Shown one piece after another: positions 27,670-27,950 of a stretch of 27,950 bases of DNA. The position numbers and the translations under genes are program-made. This DNA is from a virus, in IMG/VR virus record IMGVR_UViG_3300022837_000065, positions 1-27,950 of that record. The stretch is one strand, 5' to 3'. The notes beneath the pieces are model-generated. The model saw only the letters and a program-made list of their open reading frames with translations. It was not told the origin of the DNA and ran no database searches. Positions within the stretch are counted from its first letter, which is position 1. Every line of letters starts with the position of its first letter.

Positions 27670-27872
27670 CCCCCGCAACTCTACGCCCCGCCCCGTTCGC
27701 AATCCCGCCTGCGCCAGTTGCCCGCAGCCGCGCGGCCACCGTGTCGGTTGTTAGCCGCCACGACCGCACGCTGGACGGCATTGCCTGGCGCTCGGATCAG
27801 ATGACAACGTACCAAGTCCCGCGGGCGGATACCGCAGCAGACGTGTTCGACGTGATAGGGGGCGGGGTGTGA
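27666..27872 (+). CDS. small hypothetical protein (68 aa)
   Basis: Starts in an ATGA overlap: MTPATLRPAPFAIPPAPVAR, a Pro/Ala-rich probably disordered head, followed by VVSRHDRTLDGIAWRSDQMT and a polar end (DTAADVFDVIGGGV). The second half could be a small alpha/beta fold. Its stop overlaps a GTG, coupling it to the methyltransferase. The family is unknown. Confidence 0.5.
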   Translation: MTPATLRPAPFAIPPAPVARSRAATVSVVSRHDRTLDGIAWRSDQMTTYQVPRADTAADVFDVIGGGV

Positions 27873-27950
27873 TTGGCTGGACTATGTGCAGCGGCATAGG
27901 CGCACCAGAAGTCGCGGCCGCGTGGGTTGACTGGCGACTGGCTTCGGAGA
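27869..27950 (+). CDS. DNA cytosine-5 methyltransferase, N-terminal fragment cut by window end
   Basis: A GTG overlapping the previous stop starts VIGWTMCSGIGAPEVAAAWV and runs off the window after 27 codons. SGIGAPE is the phage variant of motif I (F-x-G-x-G), the SAM-binding loop of Dcm-type C5 methyltransferases; W-x-x-E-like continuation (VDWRLASE) would be motif II. It would modify phage DNA, complementing the amino-methyltransferase at 2163. No judgement on completeness is possible. Confidence 0.75.
   Translation, partial: MIGWTMCSGIGAPEVAAAWVDWRLASE

Overview
The window is almost entirely a tailed-phage or prophage-like genome. It carries, in order, a compact small-gene region, the packaging, head and tail genes, the lysis genes, and a divergent early-type region. 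A long non-contractile tail is inferred from a tape-measure protein of about 1,420 residues, a tail-tube gene, a tail terminator and a G/GT frameshift cassette. The coat protein looks P22 gp5-like, so the head module is mosaic with podovirus-type heads. GC-rich codon use, ATGA-coupled short genes, a ParB-methyltransferase fusion, a DUF4055-type portal and a GH108 endolysin suggest an alphaproteobacterial host, perhaps Rhodobacterales; that host call is inference. No integrase, replication gene, tRNA, rRNA or CRISPR array was recognised.

Layout. 1-1326: HNH nuclease, a hypothetical gene and a NusG-like protein, chained by ATGA overlaps. 1327-2160: two sigma70-like promoters, three small coupled genes and a doubtful fourth. 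2163-7609: ParB-methyltransferase, small and large terminase, portal, a 17-residue micro-gene and an SPP1 gp7-like head protein. 7699-8686: an AT-richer cargo gene (moron) with its own ribosome site and a strong terminator. 8729-12410: scaffold, coat, head-tail connectors and tail terminator. 12407-14031: small tail-region ORFs, tail tube and the frameshifted chaperone pair. 14024-22299: a detached tape-measure head, the tape measure with four EF-hand loops, a distal tail protein, a fibre and two accessory genes. 22368-24028: lysis module (coiled-coil membrane protein, GH108 endolysin, holin-like protein, nested spanins). 24056-24089: a bidirectional terminator separating the rightward late genes from a leftward operon of about twelve tiny genes (24109-27170). 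27171-27256: divergent control region. 27257-27950: ribbon-helix-helix regulator, two small genes and the start of a cytosine-5 DNA methyltransferase.

The most unusual signal is a small RNA-like motif: tandem hairpins whose loop is always GGGAN closed by C-G. Pairs lie immediately upstream of the start codons of the methyltransferase, the small terminase and the scaffold gene, and the stems change by compensating bases. A NusG-like gene sits at the head of the same rightward unit. The GGCGGGANGCC form resembles the ops element (GGCGGTAG...) read by the NusG paralogue RfaH. A phage-encoded late-gene control circuit joining these parts is a testable hypothesis, not a demonstrated system.
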